Below, piece by piece: positions 60,218 to 64,000 of a stretch of DNA of 64,000 bases (within the stretch, counting starts at the first letter, position 1; each line of letters opens with the position of its first letter). The translations under genes and the position numbers were made by a program. The stretch spans positions 1-64,000 of the forward strand of contig CAKOHR010000005.1 in the NCBI GenBank assembly GCA_934085825.1, in the 5' to 3' direction. Origin of the DNA: an uncultured Bacilli bacterium. GTDB lineage: Bacteria > Bacillota_I > Bacilli_A > RF39 > UBA660. The notes beneath the pieces are model-generated. The model worked only from the letters and a program-made list of their open reading frames with translations, searched no databases and was not told the DNA's origin.

Positions 60218-60985
60218 ATGGGTGGTAAAAAAAATGTATTTACAAAGTTTTTAACAAATAAAACAACAGTGACTTTAATTGGCATTGTTCTAGGACTAGG
60301 AGTTTTAGTGGGATTTTACATATATCGTGTTAATAAACAAGTAAATCCCACCCGTATTCCTGTTGCTAAAAGAGCTATTAGTGCAACTGAAGAAATTACT
60401 AAGGATGATATTGAATATGTTAAAGTTAGTAAAAGTTTTTTAAAGAAAAGAGATATTTATAAATCAGCAACTAATCTAGTTGGTAAATATGTATCAACAG
60501 GAACGTCAATTCCAAAAGGAGGAATGTTCTATACAGCACAAGTTGTTGAAAAAAAGGAATTACCAAATGCTATATTTGATGAAATTCCTGAGGGTTATAC
60601 AATATACCAATTAAAAGTAGATAATACGACAACGTATGCTAATTCAATTTATCCAGGTGATAAAATTGATTTATGGCTTAAAACAACTGAAAATGGTATC
60701 TTAGTATTTGGGGAATTCATATCAAATATTGAAGTTCTAGGCGTACGAGATAATAATGGTCAAAATGTTTTTGATGTAACAAGTGGCAGAACACCTGCAT
60801 GGCTATTATTTGCCGTTAAAACAGACATGTACAGATACCTAAAATTAGCAGAAAGTATATCAGGAATGAGTGTAATACCTGTTCCAAAAAATAATTTAGT
60901 AAATCCAGATGTTGGCTCAACAGAATATTCAAGTCAAGAATTGATTGACATATTGGATAGAGAAACAACAAGAATGGGGGCCTAG
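60218..60985 (+). CDS. SAF-domain CpaB/RcpC-like protein, copy 1
   Basis: 255 residues with an N-terminal membrane helix (TVTLIGIVLGLGVLVGFYIY) and a SAF domain (RIPVAKRAISATEEITKDDIEYVKVS, GKYVSTGTSIPKGGMFY). CpaB/RcpC proteins line the outer part of Tad systems. The C-terminal part (YPGDKIDLWLKT, TSGRTPAWLLFAV) is shared with the next gene. A tandem pair is unusual for Tad loci. AGGAGG precedes the ATG. Confidence 0.8.
   Translation: MGGKKNVFTKFLTNKTTVTLIGIVLGLGVLVGFYIYRVNKQVNPTRIPVAKRAISATEEITKDDIEYVKVSKSFLKKRDIYKSATNLVGKYVSTGTSIPKGGMFYTAQVVEKKELPNAIFDEIPEGYTIYQLKVDNTTTYANSIYPGDKIDLWLKTTENGILVFGEFISNIEVLGVRDNNGQNVFDVTSGRTPAWLLFAVKTDMYRYLKLAESISGMSVIPVPKNNLVNPDVGSTEYSSQELIDILDRETTRMGA
60614..60686 (+). 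repeat. 73-bp segment shared by the two SAF genes
   Basis: 60614-60686 and 61384-61456 match at 72 of 73 bases, including synonymous sites, whereas flanking coding sequence has drifted much further. This looks like gene conversion or a recent duplication tract. Confidence 0.75.
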
Positions 60986-60987
60986 AA

Positions 60988-61815
60988 ATGAGTAATATTT
61001 TAGCAAAAATCAAAAATTTATTTTTAAACAAAAACACTGTTACAATTCTAGGTGTTTTAGCTGGAGTTATTGCTTTATGGTTTGCATATAGCGTCACATT
61101 AGATAAAGCAGTAAAACCACAAAGAGTACCTGTGGCATCCAAAGATTTGACTGCTGGTACAATTATAACAAAAGATGATATCGAATATGTAGATGTAAAT
61201 TCTGATGCTTTAAAAAAAGCAAGTGTTATAACAAATTCATCACAACTTATTGGATATTATGTAACAAATAATACATCCGTAGTTCGTGGATCAATGTTTT
61301 ATAAAAGCCAAGTCGTATCTAAAGATAAACTTATAGATAGAGATTTGGAAATAGTTCCTGAAGGATATAGACTTTACTGGCTTAAAGTAGATAATACAAC
61401 AACGTATGCTAATTCAATTTATCCAGGTGATAAAATTGATTTATGGCTTAAAACAAAGTATGACGGTAAATATATCTATGAAGAATTTATTACAAATATT
61501 GAAGTACTTAGTGTAAAAGATTCAAAAGGACAAAATGTCTTTGATGTAACAACTGGAAGAACTCCAGCAGTATTGGTATTTGCAGTACCTGATGAATTGT
61601 TTGCATACCTTAGCAAAATAGGTTATTTAAGTAATATGGATCTATATCCAGTTCCAATAAACAAGAAAAATTCAGACAAAGATGCTACAACAGAAATAAC
61701 TAATCAAGAACTTGTTAAGCTAATAGATAGTCAAGCAAGAAGCATCACAACAGATACTAATGTATCAACTGATGAAAGTAACAATAATGATAATAATGTA
61801 ACAAATAATGAATAA
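60988..61815 (+). CDS. SAF-domain CpaB/RcpC-like protein, copy 2
   Basis: 275 residues, paralogue of the gene two bases upstream: membrane helix (TVTILGVLAGVIALWFAYSV), SAF domain (RVPVASKDLTAGTIITKDDIEYVDVN), YPGDKIDLWLKT and TTGRTPAVLVFAV. It differs by an Asn/Asp-rich C-terminal tail (STDESNNNDNNVTNNE). Divergent N-terminal halves suggest non-identical roles, perhaps a hetero-oligomeric ring. Confidence 0.8.
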   Translation: MSNILAKIKNLFLNKNTVTILGVLAGVIALWFAYSVTLDKAVKPQRVPVASKDLTAGTIITKDDIEYVDVNSDALKKASVITNSSQLIGYYVTNNTSVVRGSMFYKSQVVSKDKLIDRDLEIVPEGYRLYWLKVDNTTTYANSIYPGDKIDLWLKTKYDGKYIYEEFITNIEVLSVKDSKGQNVFDVTTGRTPAVLVFAVPDELFAYLSKIGYLSNMDLYPVPINKKNSDKDATTEITNQELVKLIDSQARSITTDTNVSTDESNNNDNNVTNNE

Positions 61816-61831
61816 AAGAGGGTGAAAAATT

Positions 61832-62938
61832 GTGAATGATGCTGTATTTTCACAAATAGATTTTGGGCCTTTAAAAGAGTTTTTAGAGGAAGATAACATA
61901 ACTGACGTATCATATTCAAATGGTGGTCAAGTTTGGCTAAAAACTCTTGATAAAGGTGTTTATAGAGTAGAAAGACCAGAAATAAATAATGCTTTAATGG
62001 AAAAGCTGGCTTTTCAATGTTCAAATGTAATGGGAAAAACATTTAATATGGCTCATCCATTCTTGGATGCTGAGTCTGCTGAATTACGTTTAAACTTTGT
62101 ACATGAATCTATAGCTACAAATGGAATATGTTGTGTTATAAGAAAGACGCCTGCCAAAATCCGTCTAAACAAAGATAAACTAATTAATGAACAATATGTA
62201 ACAGAAGATTTACATGACTTTTTAATGACTTGTGTTGAGGGTCATTGTAATATCATAGTAAGTGGGGAAACTGGTTCAGGTAAAACCGAGCTTGTTAAAT
62301 ATTTAGCAAGTCATACTAAAGAAAATGAAAAAATAATAACAATCGAAGATACACTAGAACTTCACTTAGACAAGATATTTCCTCATCGTGATATTGTAGC
62401 TATGAAAACAAATAATATAGCATCATATTCAGATGTGCTAGTAACATGTATGAGACAAAATCCAAGATGGATTTTACTTTCCGAAGTACGTAGTGCTGAA
62501 GCCGTTACCGCAGTACGTAACTCAATTTCATCTGGGCATAACATTATATCAACAATTCACTCAGATAGAGCTTTAAACATACCTATGCGTCTATACAGTT
62601 TGCTTGAAAATAGTCAAGATATTGATCAGTTTTTAAAGTCAATTCACAGATATGTCCAAATCGGTGTGCATGTTAAAGGGTACATGAGTAAAGAACTAGG
62701 TAGATTTCAACGTGAAATAATTGAAGTCGTAGAGTTTTATGTTGATGATAACAATGAAGCTAAAGCAAACATAATTTTTAAAAAGAGTTTAGATGGCAAA
62801 TTTAGTTTTAATAATCCAAGTAAATATCTAATTGATTATTTAGGTGTTCAAGGGGTTACTTTAAGACCAGATTATTTTGTAAAAGCTAAAACTAACGAAT
62901 TAAATGAAAATAAAGTAATAGAAATAGAAAGCTTATAA
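61832..62938 (+). CDS. cpaF: CpaF/TadA-type secretion ATPase
   Basis: Powers pilus assembly. The 368-residue protein has an N-terminal domain (FLEEDNITDVSYSNGGQVWL), Walker A GETGSGKT at 145-152, Asp box IEDTLELHL, Walker B WILLSEVRS and His box HNIISTIHSDRA. All motifs are intact. The start is GTG 61832 after GAGGGTG. Length is shorter than proteobacterial TadA but usual for Bacillota. The lack of the usual long N-terminal extension is the main difference. Confidence 0.9.
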   Translation: MNDAVFSQIDFGPLKEFLEEDNITDVSYSNGGQVWLKTLDKGVYRVERPEINNALMEKLAFQCSNVMGKTFNMAHPFLDAESAELRLNFVHESIATNGICCVIRKTPAKIRLNKDKLINEQYVTEDLHDFLMTCVEGHCNIIVSGETGSGKTELVKYLASHTKENEKIITIEDTLELHLDKIFPHRDIVAMKTNNIASYSDVLVTCMRQNPRWILLSEVRSAEAVTAVRNSISSGHNIISTIHSDRALNIPMRLYSLLENSQDIDQFLKSIHRYVQIGVHVKGYMSKELGRFQREIIEVVEFYVDDNNEAKANIIFKKSLDGKFSFNNPSKYLIDYLGVQGVTLRPDYFVKAKTNELNENKVIEIESL

Positions 62939-62957
62939 TACAGAAAGGAGCATTGAT

Positions 62958-63863
62958 ATGAATTATTTACCAGAGTTAATAATACTTTTAATTATAGCTG
63001 CAGTAGTTTTAATAGCTCGTCGAAATCCTGGAGAAAATGTATATAAATATGTTACAAATAAAGCAACAGACGTTTATGATAAATATGCTCCGTACTCGTT
63101 TAAAATGGTTAGAGAAAAAGCTGTTGAGTTAGGGCAAGAATTTACACCACGCCAATATTTAACTCAAGTATTAATTTTAGGTGGCTTGGCTGCTATAGTA
63201 GGATATTTTTACTTTTATAGTATTATAGTAGCTGCTATATATGCAGTGGTAGCAATAGCATTTATACCATATCTTGCCTATCTAAGACTTCAAAGAGTAT
63301 ATAGTGAGTATATTTTTGAACAAATACAAACATATACAACCAATGTCATTATGGAATTTAATACAACACAAAGTTTTGTTAAAGCCCTAGAGGGCGTTAG
63401 GGATTCTGGCATTCTTGAAGAACCAGTTGTAAGCGATGTAAAGAAAATGATAGAAATGTCATATCAAAATGGTACAATCGATGAATCAATCACTTATTTT
63501 AATAATAAATATCCATTTTATATGGTAAAAAATATGCATCAATTATTTTTACAAATTACTAAAGAAGGTGCTAGAGATTCAGGACAAGCACTTGAAAATA
63601 TGTCTCTTGACATAGATGCTTTAGTTGAAGGTGTATACCGTGACCAAATGGACAGAAATAATTTCCATGGCAGATTCTTAAGATTTGGCTTAATTCTTTA
63701 TTTATTAGTAATAGTTTTAAGATTTATGCTAGGTGAAGAAAACTACATTAAATTATTAGATATATGGTACGTACAAATAATATTACACGCCATTGTCATT
63801 ATAAATGCCTTCTTCATGTTAAGTGGAGAAAAATATTATAATGAAGATGTAGGAGGGGAATAA
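62958..63863 (+). CDS. tadB: TadB-like inner membrane platform protein
   Basis: 301 residues. Hydrophobic segments at about 5-20, 78-112 (two), 248-262 and 271-287, with a central type II secretion system F domain (YIFEQIQTYTTNVIMEFNTTQSFVKALEGV, IDESITYFNNKYPFYMVKNMHQLFLQITKEGA). This is the platform around which the ATPase works. GAAAGGAG precedes the ATG. It overlaps the following gene by one base. Confidence 0.8.
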   Translation: MNYLPELIILLIIAAVVLIARRNPGENVYKYVTNKATDVYDKYAPYSFKMVREKAVELGQEFTPRQYLTQVLILGGLAAIVGYFYFYSIIVAAIYAVVAIAFIPYLAYLRLQRVYSEYIFEQIQTYTTNVIMEFNTTQSFVKALEGVRDSGILEEPVVSDVKKMIEMSYQNGTIDESITYFNNKYPFYMVKNMHQLFLQITKEGARDSGQALENMSLDIDALVEGVYRDQMDRNNFHGRFLRFGLILYLLVIVLRFMLGEENYIKLLDIWYVQIILHAIVIINAFFMLSGEKYYNEDVGGE

Positions 63864-64000
63864 TGCAAATAGAAGTTATTATTGTTGCTATAATTGTATT
63901 TGGTATAATGACTATAACTGGACAAATCAGTATAAATCAACTTATTAGTGATAATCAAATTCTTTTTATGAAATTAAAAGAAAAAGATTGGGATTTTCTA
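63863..64000 (+). CDS. partial gene after tadB
   Basis: ATG 63863 overlaps the tadB stop (TAATG) with GGAGGGG upstream. The 46 codons in the window start MQIEVIIVAIIVFGIMTITG, a membrane helix, and then turn polar. By position it may be the TadC-like second platform protein, but the visible part is too short to tell. Confidence 0.5.
   Translation, partial: MQIEVIIVAIIVFGIMTITGQISINQLISDNQILFMKLKEKDWDFL

Overview
The window is strongly A+T-rich, uses the standard code (TGA stops, TGG for Trp), has AGGAGG-type ribosome sites and many promoters with an extended -10 (TGnTATAAT). Housekeeping neighbours (recG; rlmB, sigH-like gene, secE, nusG in that order; an mnmM-like gene) point to a low-GC Bacillota. 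Together with the TadA/TadB-type secretion locus and the collagen-like surface protein, I infer an uncultured, probably gut-associated relative of Erysipelotrichia/RF39. The rank is an inference; no rRNA is present.

Layout. 1-3.3 kb: recG and a DUF1848 gene. 3.4-19.7 kb: an accessory/defence island with a HEPN-motif protein and a broken paralogue, an 18-Cys 49-residue peptide, a self-inhibited Fic protein behind a twin-palindrome promoter, a GHKL ATPase / STAS-like / membrane-protein operon, prophage debris including a dead tyrosine integrase, an AbrB-like gene with a complete type I R-M operon (hsdM-hsdS-hsdR), a NUDIX plus SRA-like/DUF3883 nuclease pair, and two small flanking genes. A tandem TTTAGGTACAA at 19.64 kb may be an integrase arm site. 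20.1-24.4 kb: a shortened DUF362 gene, pncC, a radical SAM gene, tRNA-Thr(CGU), rlmB, a sigma factor, secE, nusG. 24.4-35.9 kb: a collagen-like surface protein with a glycosyltransferase/TPR protein, an HD protein, a TetR regulator divergent from a giant MMPL transporter fused to a secreted helical protein, a methyltransferase, two small membrane proteins and a SsuABC/NMT1-type ABC importer.

36-47.6 kb is a mobile, rearranged stretch: an intact IS110-family element with a candidate bridge-RNA region, a histidine phosphatase, a decayed HIT gene, a two-gene operon encoding a GH10-like + PHP + transmembrane fusion and a large partner, a broken second IS110, a surface protein, and a decayed partial copy of the ABC binding-protein gene. 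47.6-55.4 kb: superoxide reductase, an anchored zinc peptidase, a GNAT/pyrophosphohydrolase fusion, an M14 peptidase, a three-gene helical-protein operon, and a calcineurin-like protein lacking metal ligands. 55.5-64 kb: a Tad/Flp-like export operon (two secreted proteins, one of 1150 residues; two SAF-domain paralogues; ATPase; TadB), cut by the window end.

The most unusual items are the GH10-PHP-TM fusion operon, the GHKL/STAS-like/TM operon, the 18-Cys peptide, the IS110 bridge-RNA candidate and the Fic twin operator. All family assignments rest on motifs read by eye; no database search was run.
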